Made by a program: the position numbers and the translations under genes. A DNA stretch of 64,000 bases, taken from positions 372,001 through 436,000 of the forward strand of contig NZ_JAINUY010000001.1 in NCBI RefSeq assembly GCF_020026915.1, given 5' to 3'. Under the pieces are notes generated by a model that saw only the letters and a list, made by a program, of their open reading frames with translations, was not told the DNA's origin and made no database searches. Every line of letters starts with the position of its first letter. The first letter of the stretch is position 1. This DNA comes from Flavobacterium potami. Its GTDB lineage: Bacteria; Bacteroidota; Bacteroidia; Flavobacteriales; Flavobacteriaceae. Below, in pieces: positions 34,493 through 43,066 of the stretch.

Positions 34493-34960
34493 TTAAGCTA
34501 GCCCTTTCGGAAAACGATCCAAAACCAAATTCAATAGTAAATTATGTTCTAAATACGCCTTTGCTCCAGCTAGAACCAAAGTAAAACCTTCGGTCGAGTT
34601 ACGAACTTGATCTATTATTTTGTCTGTATCGCCCTGAAAACCAGAATTGGTAATGCTTACAAAAGTTTCATGCTCATTTAACGGACTAAAAACCCATTCT
34701 ACCAAAGTAACCTCGTCAGGATTTCCCCATTCGATCACAATCTTTTTGTTTTCTTGTAAAACTAGCGTTTTAACAGAAAGAGAAAAACCATACATCTCCC
34801 AGGTCCATTCCGTTTTTTGGTTTTCTTCTAAATTTCCTGATCCTTTAGTAAACCAAAATTTACTTGTAATTTTAGGATCAATAAAAGCCTGAAAAACTTC
34901 TGAAACAGGTTTCCTAATCAGCATTTCGGCCTTTGCATATTTGTTGTTTTCTGTTTTCAT
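34493..34960 (-). CDS. SRPBCC / AHSA1 family protein
   Basis: A 155-aa single AHSA1-type START-like domain, with the opening IRKPVSEVFQAFIDP and ITSKFWFTKG, and VEWVFSPLNEHETFV strands. These bind hydrophobic small molecules or partner proteins such as Hsp90 co-chaperones; the ligand here is unknown. A paralogue is at 44067. It stands between a repeat region and the PorT-like gene. Confidence 0.82.
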   Translation of the reverse strand: MKTENNKYAKAEMLIRKPVSEVFQAFIDPKITSKFWFTKGSGNLEENQKTEWTWEMYGFSLSVKTLVLQENKKIVIEWGNPDEVTLVEWVFSPLNEHETFVSITNSGFQGDTDKIIDQVRNSTEGFTLVLAGAKAYLEHNLLLNLVLDRFPKGLA

Positions 34961-35061
34961 ATGTTTTTAGATTAGATGTGGTTTGTTAGAAGCAAGATGG
35001 TAAATTCTTTAATTTTCCAAGCCCTAATTTATGAAATTAGTATTTTACGGACTCCCAAAAT

Positions 35062-35736
35062 TTAATTAAATGTATAACCAACCAAGACATTTAATGAATT
35101 AGTTTTTATCGCGCCACCATTCATTACTTCGGTTTTTGAGATATCAGATACTCCTAAGTTATCTCTGATCTCTACATACACTTGATGATTTTCATTTACC
35201 TTGAACTCTTTTCCAATTCCAGCAGTAAAGCCAAAATCCATTGATTTCTTATATTTTGTGTCTTCTTCATCATAATCGGTTTCGCCAGGAATATTTACAT
35301 GTGTTTTTATGCCCGATTTTAGCAAATAGCCAAGATATGGTCCCGCATTTACATAAAAACTTTTATCCTTAGAGAAGTTGTATTTTAAAAGAACCGGAAG
35401 CACGAGATAATTTAAATATACAGTACTTTTTACAGAATAGGTTCCAGGTGAAATTGAACTTTCTGGGTCAAGAATTTCAATGTTGTTTTTGCTTTTTTGA
35501 GTTTTTCTTTCGTAGTTAAGATCTGTTTTTATAGATAAATTGTCTTGGATTTTATATTGAAACGAAACGCCAAAAACATAAGCTAAACCCGAATTAAGGT
35601 CAGCATAAGAGTCGAAACCCCAAAGCGTTGAGTAGTTTGCTCCTCCTTGTAATCCAAATTTAATTTTTGATTCTTGTGCAGTTGTTTTAAAACTAATTAA
35701 AGAAATGGTAAAAAGTAATACAGTAATTTTTTTCAT
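35062..35736 (-). CDS. outer-membrane beta-barrel protein (PorT-like)
   Basis: A signal peptide (VLLFTISLISFKTTAQ) is followed by a 200-residue beta-barrel: KIKFGLQGGANYSTLWG, SIKTDLNYERKTQ, VNAGPYLGYLL, FGFTAGIGKEF and the terminal strand NVLVGYTFN. It fits the OmpA-like small-barrel 'PorT family' of Bacteroidota. It is a single gene with about 100 bases on the downstream side without features. Confidence 0.85.
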   Translation of the reverse strand: MKKITVLLFTISLISFKTTAQESKIKFGLQGGANYSTLWGFDSYADLNSGLAYVFGVSFQYKIQDNLSIKTDLNYERKTQKSKNNIEILDPESSISPGTYSVKSTVYLNYLVLPVLLKYNFSKDKSFYVNAGPYLGYLLKSGIKTHVNIPGETDYDEEDTKYKKSMDFGFTAGIGKEFKVNENHQVYVEIRDNLGVSDISKTEVMNGGAIKTNSLNVLVGYTFN

Positions 35737-35792
35737 GTAATGTTTAGGTTGTTTTTAGGGAATATATGTAATTCTTTTTTCTCGCAAATTAA

Positions 35793-36374
35793 TTAAATCT
35801 CTTCCTTCTCAATCCATTTTCCTACGGTTGGAGCAACATAATTTTTCATTTGATGTAATAGATCTTCAATAGTATCGCTAACCAAAAGCATTTCTCTATT
35901 GACTTCTTTCAACAAACCTTTTTCGGTCATTGTTTTTAGTAATTCAATAAGCGAATCGTAAAAACCATTTACATTCAAAATTGCGATTGGTTTTTTATGA
36001 AGTCCTAATTGTGCCCAAGTCAGCATTTCGAAAAGTTCTTCGAGAGTTCCAAAACCTCCAGGAAGTGCAATTACACCATCACATAAATCGTTCATTTTAG
36101 TTTTTCTTTCGTGCATGCTTTCTACCAAAATTAATTCAGTCAAACCTAAGTGCGCAATTTCTTTCGATCTTAAAAAGTTCGGAAGTACTCCAATTACTTT
36201 TCCGCCGGCATTTAAAGCTCCGTCAGCAACAGCGCCCATTAAACCGACATTTGCACCGCCATAAACCACTTCTATATTTTGTTCCGCAAGAGTTTTTCCT
36301 AACGCTGCAGCTTGTTCTTCATAAATTTTTTCGGTGCCATAACTTGAAGCACAGAATACTGTTATTCTTTTCAT
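35793..36374 (-). CDS. LOG family protein (nucleoside 5'-monophosphate phosphoribohydrolase)
   Basis: This 193-aa protein has the LOG motifs VVYGGANVGLMG, PNFLRSKEI and the signature PGGFGTLEELFEMLTWAQLG. It splits cytokinin-like or other purine nucleoside 5'-monophosphates into base and ribose phosphate. TIGR00730 family. The length is normal. A short 57-base gap separates it from the PorT-like gene. Confidence 0.92.
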   Translation of the reverse strand: MKRITVFCASSYGTEKIYEEQAAALGKTLAEQNIEVVYGGANVGLMGAVADGALNAGGKVIGVLPNFLRSKEIAHLGLTELILVESMHERKTKMNDLCDGVIALPGGFGTLEELFEMLTWAQLGLHKKPIAILNVNGFYDSLIELLKTMTEKGLLKEVNREMLLVSDTIEDLLHQMKNYVAPTVGKWIEKEEI

Positions 36375-36482
36375 TATTGTTGTAATGTTAAATGTTAAAA
36401 GTTAGATGTTAAAAGTTAGATGTAAAATGTGGTTTTACTGTGAACTGATACTGAGAACTGATACTGAAAACCGCGACTAACT

Positions 36483-37004
36483 TTATTTCTTCAATTCATA
36501 TTCAAAATACGGCATTTCTGCGCCATTAACCGTAAATTTCAACTCATTAATTTTTTCTGCTCCGAGTTTTAAAACGGCTTTTTGCGAACGAAAATTTTCT
36601 GATCCAATATGAAAAAGTACCGAATCAACGTGCTGAAAAGCATAGTCAATCATTAATTTTTTGTTTGATTTATTGTAAGGACCGCCCCAATATTTTCGTG
36701 ATATAAAAGTGTAACCAATTGCAACGCTTGATTGTTCAGGATTATAGTCATAAAAACTAGTTGTTCCCATAATTTCATTGGTTTGTTTGTCGAGGATTAA
36801 AAAAGGATTTTTTGTCATTATGATGTCAAAAAAAGTTTTAAAACCTTCTTTTTCATAACGATTTTTTACAGGATTCTGTTCCCAGATTAAAGGATCAGAA
36901 GCGGCCTGAAAAAGAGCTTCAAAATGTTTTTCTTCTAGCGGAATTAATTTTGTGAGTTCGTTTTCTAGAAAATCGGGTTTTAATTTGAAGTTTGATGTAT
37001 TCAT
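36483..37004 (-). CDS. GNAT N-acetyltransferase, RimJ-like
   Basis: A 173-aa acetyltransferase of the RimJ/RimL type: TKLIPLEEKHFEALFQAA near the N-terminus, EIMGTTSFYDY and IGYTFISRKYWGGPYNKS for the acetyl-CoA strand, and NFRSQKAVLKLGAEKI at the end. The target (ribosomal protein or a small molecule) cannot be told. No partner gene. Confidence 0.85.
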   Translation of the reverse strand: MNTSNFKLKPDFLENELTKLIPLEEKHFEALFQAASDPLIWEQNPVKNRYEKEGFKTFFDIIMTKNPFLILDKQTNEIMGTTSFYDYNPEQSSVAIGYTFISRKYWGGPYNKSNKKLMIDYAFQHVDSVLFHIGSENFRSQKAVLKLGAEKINELKFTVNGAEMPYFEYELKK

Positions 37005-37097
37005 TTTTTTGGTTTTTTGATAATTGATACATTTTGTGCAGCTTCTTACGAAGATTCATCGTTCCTCAGAATGACAAAAATAAAAGTAATTTAGAGG

Positions 37098-38222
37098 TTA
37101 AATTCTTTTAATTTGAACACAAGAAACATTTTCCATTTTAATTTGCGTTCCTGTTTTCTTTAATAATCCGGTTTTAGAATCTCTTTTAAAAACCACGACA
37201 TTTCCTGTTTGTACATTCGAAGCGACTAAAAATTTACCGCTTTCATCAATTGCAAAAATTCTAGGATGTTTTCCTAAAGTCGATTGATAGCCAATGTTTT
37301 TCAGTAGCCCATTTGCATCGATAGAGAAAATGGCAGTATTGTTTTCTTTTCCTCGATTTGTTGCATAAAGAAATTTTCCGTCGGGAGAAATGTGAATGTC
37401 GGAGCTTTCAAAACCGTCTTTTATTTTATCTGAATGTGTTGCGATACGTTGGATTTTATTTAAAACACCGTTTTCATATTGATAAACGCTTATTTGTCCT
37501 GCCATTTCTTCAATACAATAACCGAATTTTTGATTTGGATGAAAGGTAAAATGTCTTGGGCCAGCCTCTAAATCGGTTTTTGTAAATGGATTTCGAGTTT
37601 CCACTAAAGGCATTTTCTGATTTTCATCAAAAGCATAACATCTAATTTTATCTGCTCCTAAGTCGGGTAAAAACAAGTAATCGTTTTGTGGTGAAAATAC
37701 CGCCGAATGCACGTGCGAGCGTGTTTGCCTCTCTTTATGAGTACTTCCGTCCATGTACTGAAAATTCTGCGCAATAGAATCGATTTTTCCATTTTCTAAA
37801 AGAGGAAAAACGGAGACACTTCCTTCAGTATAATTAGCATCAACCAGCCATTTGCCGTTTTTGTGAACAGCAACATAAACCGGATTTTCTCCACCACTTC
37901 TTTGACTATTCAAAAAAGTCAACGTTTTTGCTGTTGTATTAAATTCAAAACTGCTTACACTTCCGGCATTTGGCGTTTTGGTATCCGTACAAGAATAAAC
38001 AAATTTTCCATTAGGAGAAACCGTTAAATAGGAAGGATTCACAACATTTTTGACCGAAGTAAATTTGATCAATTTTCCGTTTAAAGTATCCAGCTGATAA
38101 ACCTGAATCGCCTCAGCCGTTTTATCACGATTATAAGATCCCAAAAAGACATAAGTGTTTTGAGAAAATAGGTTGATGGTTAATAGAAATGCAATTGCGA
38201 AATAATGAATTTTTTGTTTCAC
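37098..38222 (-). CDS. lactonase family protein (6-phosphogluconolactonase-like beta-propeller)
   Basis: A secreted seven-bladed propeller: signal peptide (IHYFAIAFLLTINLFSQ), then repeated blades with PSYLTVSPNGKFVYSC, NPVYVAVHKNGKWL, GPRHFTFHPNQKFGYC, DIHISPDGKFLYATNRG and GKHPRIFAIDESGKFLVASN. It fits the YbhE/lactonase group, about 374 aa. No ATG precedes the signal peptide in frame; a GTG at 38222 starts it directly, and a TTG at 38243 is the other choice. The export signal suggests a periplasmic or extracellular lactone substrate, not the cytoplasmic pentose-phosphate reaction. Confidence 0.85.
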   Translation of the reverse strand: MKQKIHYFAIAFLLTINLFSQNTYVFLGSYNRDKTAEAIQVYQLDTLNGKLIKFTSVKNVVNPSYLTVSPNGKFVYSCTDTKTPNAGSVSSFEFNTTAKTLTFLNSQRSGGENPVYVAVHKNGKWLVDANYTEGSVSVFPLLENGKIDSIAQNFQYMDGSTHKERQTRSHVHSAVFSPQNDYLFLPDLGADKIRCYAFDENQKMPLVETRNPFTKTDLEAGPRHFTFHPNQKFGYCIEEMAGQISVYQYENGVLNKIQRIATHSDKIKDGFESSDIHISPDGKFLYATNRGKENNTAIFSIDANGLLKNIGYQSTLGKHPRIFAIDESGKFLVASNVQTGNVVVFKRDSKTGLLKKTGTQIKMENVSCVQIKRI

Positions 38223-38297
38223 GGTTTTTTTGGGTTGTTTCAAGTTTCAGGTTTCAGGTTTCAGGTTTTCAGTCTCGGTTTCATTAACAATTAACAA

Positions 38298-39401
38298 TTA
38301 ACGAATTCCTTTCCACCACTGTTTAAATTCTTGGTTGTCATTTTTTAATTCGACCACTTCACCAATCATTGGCGTGATTAATGGAATCGGATTTTCAGAC
38401 AAACTGTTTAGCTCTGTAACTTTATTCAGAGGCTCATCCCAGGAATGCAGAGATAAAGCAAATTTCGAAGAATGAACTGGAAAAACTCTTTTTGCTTTTA
38501 GGTCTTTCATTGCTTTGATCACATCTTCTGGCATATTATGAATGTATTTCCACTTCTGATTGTATTGTCCGTTGTCAATCAAAGCAATGTCAAATGGTCC
38601 GTATTTTTCTCCAATTTCAGCAAAATGCGAATCGTAACCGCTGTCTCCGCCCAAATACATTTTAAAATCTTTGGTTTCCAGAATAAATGAAGTCCAAAGT
38701 GTATTGCATCTTTTGAAACTTCTTCCAGAAAAATGCCTTGAAGGAGCGGTATGAAGTGTCAGATTTTCATCTAATTCAATTGTAGAAAACCAATCTTTTT
38801 CGATAATACTTTCAGAAGGAAAACCCCAAAATTCAAAATGAGAACCAACACCAAGTGCAGTAATAATTTTTTTGGTTTTTGGTTTTAATTTTAAAATCGT
38901 ATCGTAGTCCAAATGATCGTAATGATCGTGAGTAATCAATAAATAATCAATTTCTGGAAGATCTTCAACCGTATAAATGTCAGATCCTTTAAATGATTTG
39001 GTGGTGCCCGGAATAGGTGAGGCGTTGCCGCTAAAAACGGGATCAATCAAAAAACGTTTTCCTTCCAATTGAATAAAATAAGAAGAATGTCCAAACCAAA
39101 CTAAAACATCTTGATCAAGAGTAAGTTCTTTTAAATTGGTTTTTACAGACGGAATCAAATCAGTAGGCATTTTTCGATCTACTTTTTTAAAGAAGAATTC
39201 AAACAAAACACCCGCCATACTTTCTCCCTCGGCAAGATCTGGCGTAAAACTTTGATTTTCGAATTTTCCGTTTTTATATTGAGGCGAATTCTGGATTTGA
39301 GCTAGTCTTTGGCCAGAGGGCGCTTTTCCAAATTTTGGATGCTGTAGAAATCTGTAAATTGCTAGAGCTATTAAGAATAATAGAATTAAAAATAGTGCCA
39401 T
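38298..39401 (-). CDS. MBL-fold metallo-hydrolase (NAPE-PLD/UlaG-like)
   Basis: A 367-aa protein with one N-terminal membrane anchor (about 1-16, ALFLILLFLIALAIYRF) and a metallo-beta-lactamase domain: the metal motif ITHDHYDHLDYDT near 155-168, an early VWFGHSSYFIQLEG, LHTAPSRHFSGRSF, and YLGGDSGYDSHF. It fits the NAPE-PLD-like phospholipase D/UlaG lactonase group. Four bases separate it from the DUF1801 gene upstream; the serine hydrolase gene follows further upstream, so these three may be one operon. Confidence 0.9.
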   Translation of the reverse strand: MALFLILLFLIALAIYRFLQHPKFGKAPSGQRLAQIQNSPQYKNGKFENQSFTPDLAEGESMAGVLFEFFFKKVDRKMPTDLIPSVKTNLKELTLDQDVLVWFGHSSYFIQLEGKRFLIDPVFSGNASPIPGTTKSFKGSDIYTVEDLPEIDYLLITHDHYDHLDYDTILKLKPKTKKIITALGVGSHFEFWGFPSESIIEKDWFSTIELDENLTLHTAPSRHFSGRSFKRCNTLWTSFILETKDFKMYLGGDSGYDSHFAEIGEKYGPFDIALIDNGQYNQKWKYIHNMPEDVIKAMKDLKAKRVFPVHSSKFALSLHSWDEPLNKVTELNSLSENPIPLITPMIGEVVELKNDNQEFKQWWKGIR

Positions 39402-39405
39402 TTTA

Positions 39406-39825
39406 TTATTGGGGATATAATTTTAGAGTGTATTCAATAGAAAGCAAGATTATCTTTTTTAAGATTTCTATATCAATATCAGCTAATTTTTTGATGTAAA
39501 TACAAGCTTTAGAAGAAGTATGTTTTCCTAGTTTTGATAGTAATTCTTCTCTTTTTTCTTCTGGCAAGTAGAAATAAACGGTCATAGCAGTTTTTCTTGG
39601 CGAAAATCCAGCCAATGGCGCATCGCCTTCATGTCCGCTGTCATATTTATAATGATAACTTCCAAACCCAATAATGCTTGGTCCCCACATTTTAGGCTCA
39701 AAACCTGTGGTTTCTTGTATTACTTTAAGCAGTTCAAAAGCATCATTTCTTTTAGCATCATTTTCGACAGCGTTAATAAAATCAGTAACACTGTTTTCGG
39801 TTTCTGTGGTCTTATTGGTGGCCAT
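39406..39825 (-). CDS. DUF1801 domain protein
   Basis: A 139-aa DUF1801 protein with NDAFELLKVIQETTGFEPKM at about 27-46, WGPSIIGFGSYHYKYDSG, and AFYFYLPEE-like strands (MTVYFYLPEEKREELL) and a C-terminal KKIILLSIEYTLKLYP. The role of the family is unknown. It lies 4 bases before the MBL gene and 6 bases after the serine hydrolase gene, so it is probably co-transcribed with both. Confidence 0.82.
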   Translation of the reverse strand: MATNKTTETENSVTDFINAVENDAKRNDAFELLKVIQETTGFEPKMWGPSIIGFGSYHYKYDSGHEGDAPLAGFSPRKTAMTVYFYLPEEKREELLSKLGKHTSSKACIYIKKLADIDIEILKKIILLSIEYTLKLYPQ

Positions 39826-39831
39826 TTTGGT

Positions 39832-40872
39832 TTATTTTTTATTTAATAAATCACTTTTGAAAAGGATGTTCTTTATTTTAAATTCAGTTGCATAAAACAA
39901 GTTCGAATCTTCGGGCATCTGATTTTCTAAAACAATCAAACTCACATCACTTTTAGGAAAGTATAAATTTACAGCAGAAAATCCGTTTCCAAGACCAGTA
40001 TGTCCAAAATATTTTACGGGTTCTTTTTCAATAATTCTTAAACCGTAACCATATCCTTCTTTCTCTTTTCCGAAGAAGTTGTGTTGATTCTTAATAGTAT
40101 AAGATATCATTAATTGGTATAATTCAGGTTTTAGAATTTTTCCTTTATGAAGATTATTGTTCCAGATTAAAAGATCATTTACAGTAGAAACAAGACCGCC
40201 AGAAGGTACTTTGTACGGACTTATTAAATTGTTCTCTGCTTTATCAAAATTATTATTCTTGCTCATGTATCCTGTAACTAAATTTTGATCAAGATCTTTT
40301 GAATAACAAAATGTATGATTCATTTTAAGCTTTTTAAACAGATTATTTGCTAGTTCTGAATAGCTTTTTTGAGAAACAGCTTCAAGAATCTGACCTAATA
40401 TAGGATAACCTTCATTGCCGTACTTAAAATCGCTTCCGGGTTTAAAAAGTAAAGGTTTTTGTAGATCCGTGATTCCATGTGAATGATTCAACAACTGATG
40501 GACCGTTATCGTATCTGCCCATGGTTGTTTTAAATTTGGGAGGTATTTTTTAATGGGAGTATGGAGGTCAATTGTGCCTTTCTCTACTTCTTGTAAAACC
40601 AAAGAGGCAGTAATTTGTCGGGTAATTGACATGATTTCAAATTGACTATCTAAATTTAAAGGTTTTTTGGTTTCAAAATTGGCAAATCCTTTTGCTTTTG
40701 AATAGACTGTTTTTCCATTTTTTGCAATCAAAACTACACCGTTAAATTGCGGATTAGCATCTTGAATTATGCTATCAATACTTTTTTGATAATTGTTTTT
40801 TTTCTGCGCTGAAGAATTAGGAATTGTAAAGATGAAAAGAGATAGAAGGAAAAATTTAGAGATTAAGTTCAT
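39832..40872 (-). CDS. beta-lactamase-like serine hydrolase with SxxR in place of SxxK
   Basis: This 346-aa secreted protein (signal peptide KFFLLSLFIFTIPNSSAQ) has the class C beta-lactamase/D-Ala-D-Ala carboxypeptidase fold: FKYGNEGYPILGQIL (the YxN motif) near residue 150, and FGHTGLGNGF near 290 (the HTG/KTG motif). The motif that should read SxxK is SITR (Ser82 to Arg85); the codon is CGA, so this is not a misreading. The lysine is the usual general base, so activity may be altered or lost. The gene begins an apparent operon with DUF1801 and MBL genes. Confidence 0.85.
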   Translation of the reverse strand: MNLISKFFLLSLFIFTIPNSSAQKKNNYQKSIDSIIQDANPQFNGVVLIAKNGKTVYSKAKGFANFETKKPLNLDSQFEIMSITRQITASLVLQEVEKGTIDLHTPIKKYLPNLKQPWADTITVHQLLNHSHGITDLQKPLLFKPGSDFKYGNEGYPILGQILEAVSQKSYSELANNLFKKLKMNHTFCYSKDLDQNLVTGYMSKNNNFDKAENNLISPYKVPSGGLVSTVNDLLIWNNNLHKGKILKPELYQLMISYTIKNQHNFFGKEKEGYGYGLRIIEKEPVKYFGHTGLGNGFSAVNLYFPKSDVSLIVLENQMPEDSNLFYATEFKIKNILFKSDLLNKK

Positions 40873-40898
40873 TTATGGTTATTTGGTAGTTTGTTTTT

Positions 40899-41011
40899 GG
40901 TTTCAGGTTTCAAGTTTCAAGTTTCAAGTTTCAAGTTTCAAGTTTCAAGTTTCAAGTTTCAGGTTTCAGGTTTCAGGTTTGCAGAGAACTTGAAACCTGA
41001 AACCTGAAACC
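40899..41011. repeat. tandem heptamer array with inverted arm
   Basis: Eleven copies of RGTTTCA in a row (40899-40975) plus a partial copy are followed by three inverted copies TGAAACC (40991-41011). The RNA would fold into a long hairpin. Shorter stretches of the same heptamer lie at 16853, 17013, 34242 and 38240, all between genes. Confidence 0.8.
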
Positions 41012-41015
41012 AAAC

Positions 41016-41384
41016 TTAAAACATCCCATTTTCATTAATATTATTTTTCGGTATAGGCTGGCCTAGATCCCAAAGTTCTACGATTTTTTCTGATTCAAAT
41101 TTAAGGATATGAACGACAGCAAAACCGATATCAGATGGAGTTTGTTTAAGATGCGAATGCACGGCAACCAAATCTCCATCTCGCAAAATGTGATGAATTT
41201 TAAAAACCTTATTCGGATTTGTTCTGGCTGACTCTTCCATGGCAAGCATCAAAGTTTCGGCATCGCCTTTAAAATGCGCATTATGATGCTTGAAATTCTT
41301 TCCAACATACAATCGAAAAGCTTCGTGAGGATGCCCTTTAGCTGCCAGTTTCAGGAAGTTTTTAGCGATTTCTTTCTTAGTCAT
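41016..41384 (-). CDS. SnoaL-like / NTF2-fold protein (122 aa)
   Basis: A 122-aa protein of the NTF2-like fold: ANKFLKLAAKGHPHEAFRLY-like helices at the N-terminus (KNFLKLAAKGHPHEAFRLYV in part), HHNAHFKGDAETL, DGDLVAVHSHLKQTP and IVELWDLGQPIP. Proteins of this type bind or isomerise small molecules; the substrate is unknown. It starts after the heptamer array and stands alone. Confidence 0.8.
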   Translation of the reverse strand: MTKKEIAKNFLKLAAKGHPHEAFRLYVGKNFKHHNAHFKGDAETLMLAMEESARTNPNKVFKIHHILRDGDLVAVHSHLKQTPSDIGFAVVHILKFESEKIVELWDLGQPIPKNNINENGMF

Positions 41385-41463
41385 GATTCAAAATTTAAAA
41401 ACGAACTAAGTTAAGAAATTAAGCGCTATGATATTTGTAGAAAAAGTAAAGAAATTTATAAAA

Positions 41464-41676
41464 TTAAATAGTTTCAGATTTAATTTTTGTTAGGTCTAAT
41501 CCCATTTTGGCAAACTCTTTTTCGCCCAGTTCGGTAATGTAGAAATGTTTATCTGAAGGAGCATTTTTAGCAATCCATTCTTTTTCGATAAAGGATTCTA
41601 AAAGAAGTTCACCAAGCTTTCCTCCAAGATGTTCGTAACATTTTTTTGCCGGTTTTACAGAAGGGGAATTGCTCAT
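41464..41676 (-). CDS. ArsR-type C-terminal domain protein without HTH (70 aa)
   Basis: The 70 residues (PAKKCYEHLGGKLGELLLE, FYITELGEKEFAKMGLDL) match the C-terminal region seen in some ArsR regulators (the CYDHLAGRLG and LTPAG segments), but the DNA-binding winged helix that should precede it is absent. The ATG lies one base after the stop of the upstream membrane protein gene, so there is no lost N-terminal region in frame. It may be a stand-alone domain that senses or partners instead of binding DNA. Confidence 0.6.
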   Translation of the reverse strand: MSNSPSVKPAKKCYEHLGGKLGELLLESFIEKEWIAKNAPSDKHFYITELGEKEFAKMGLDLTKIKSETI

Positions 41677-41677
41677 T

Positions 41678-42094
41678 TTAGATTTTGTTTTTTACGGCCA
41701 ATCTAGATGCAAAATAAGCCGTAGGAATGTAGGCAAAAATCAGATCAACAAAGCCAAACCAAATTGGAGAAGGCAAAGTGAACATGGTTACGATACCGCC
41801 AAACAAGAAGAAAGCTCCGATTCCAAAAGCTAATTTTGTTTTGTGTTTAATCGCGATTAAAGCTGTAGTGAGTGCACCGGCAAAAGTTCCGATGGCGTGT
41901 GCTAAAAAAGGGAAAAGAAAATGCTTTGGCTCAAATAAATGCATCGTTGCTTTTAAACCTTCTGTAGTGCTTACATCTGCACCATTTGGAGCAGGAATTA
42001 TAGAGTCGCTTATTAAAATAATACTCATATTGACAACGCTTCCGATAACAAGACCCGCAATAACGGCCAAAGTGTTTCTTAAAAATGGATTCAT
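41678..42094 (-). CDS. small polytopic membrane protein (138 aa)
   Basis: This 138-aa protein has four hydrophobic spans (about 7-30, 55-78, 82-105 and 108-132) and little else; the N-terminus has LAVIAGLVIGSVVNMSIILI. No family name is firm. It is translated one base before the ArsR-domain ORF, which may share its function. Confidence 0.7.
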   Translation of the reverse strand: MNPFLRNTLAVIAGLVIGSVVNMSIILISDSIIPAPNGADVSTTEGLKATMHLFEPKHFLFPFLAHAIGTFAGALTTALIAIKHKTKLAFGIGAFFLFGGIVTMFTLPSPIWFGFVDLIFAYIPTAYFASRLAVKNKI

Positions 42095-42139
42095 AATCTT
42101 TCGCTTTTTGTTATAACGAATTTATGAAAAATAAAATAA

Positions 42140-43054
42140 TTAGCTGAAAGACTGCCTAAATTCCAAAGGAGAACTATTTGTCTTGGTTTTGAACAGTTTA
42201 CTAAACGATTGCTGATGCTCAAAACCGAGTTCAAAAGCGATTTCACTAATGGATAATGTAGTGGTCGAAAGTTTTTCTTTTGCCTTTTCAATTAGTTTAT
42301 TATGAATATGCTGTTGGGTGCTTTGACCTGTGTGAGTCTTTAATAATCCGCTTAGATAATTAGGAGAGACGTTTAAGTTTTCGGCAATAAACTGAACCGT
42401 AGGAAGCCCTTTATGTTTTAAGGAATCATCGGTAAAATAATCTTCCAATAATTTTTCTAAACGTGCTAAAATCTGGTGACTACTTATTTTTCGGGTAATA
42501 AATTGTCTGTTGTAAAATCGTTCAGCGTAGGTAAGAAACAATTCGATTTGTGCAATAATAACATCTTGGCTGAATTTATCAATATTGGATTGGTATTCCT
42601 GTTTAATATTTTTAATAATATCAATCAACATATTTTCTTCTTTATCAGAAAGATGAAGTGCTTCGTTGACAGCATAACCAAAGTAATCGTATTGCTTGAT
42701 TTTTTGCGAAAGAGGCGTATTCCAAAGAAAATCAGGATGGATCAATAAAGACCATCCTGTATGCTGCATTTCGGCATTTCCTTCTATAGAAAAAACTTGT
42801 CCCGGCGAGAGAAATATCAAAACCCCTTCTTTGAAATCATATTCCTGTTGGCCATAACGCATTTTGGCATTGGCATTTCTTTTTAATGCAATCGAATAGA
42901 AGTCAAGCATTAAACTTTTTGGTTCTTCGCTATTCAGATATTTGAGATCTTCAAAATTGTAAACGCTTACCAAAGGATGTTCGGGTTTTGGCAAATCTCG
43001 AAAATCATGAAATTCGCTAATACTTTTAAATCGAAGAGGTTGTTGATTTGCCAT
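42140..43054 (-). CDS. AraC family transcriptional regulator
   Basis: This 304-aa regulator has an N-terminal cupin-like sensing region (LRFKSISEFHDFRDL, EGVLIFLSPGQVFSIEG) and a C-terminal AraC HTH pair at about 200-304: FIAENLNVSPNYLSGLLKTHTG, then SISEIAFELGFEHQQSFSKLFK and SPLEFRQSF. It lies 12 bases after a NAD(P)-binding reductase gene on the same strand and may control it or be controlled with it. The second AraC/NmrA-type pair is at 55422-57214. Confidence 0.92.
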   Translation of the reverse strand: MANQQPLRFKSISEFHDFRDLPKPEHPLVSVYNFEDLKYLNSEEPKSLMLDFYSIALKRNANAKMRYGQQEYDFKEGVLIFLSPGQVFSIEGNAEMQHTGWSLLIHPDFLWNTPLSQKIKQYDYFGYAVNEALHLSDKEENMLIDIIKNIKQEYQSNIDKFSQDVIIAQIELFLTYAERFYNRQFITRKISSHQILARLEKLLEDYFTDDSLKHKGLPTVQFIAENLNVSPNYLSGLLKTHTGQSTQQHIHNKLIEKAKEKLSTTTLSISEIAFELGFEHQQSFSKLFKTKTNSSPLEFRQSFS

Positions 43055-43066
43055 ATTACAAAGTAC

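Noticed and set aside
40899..41011. CRISPR array
   Set aside because: The repeat unit is 7 bases with no spacers.
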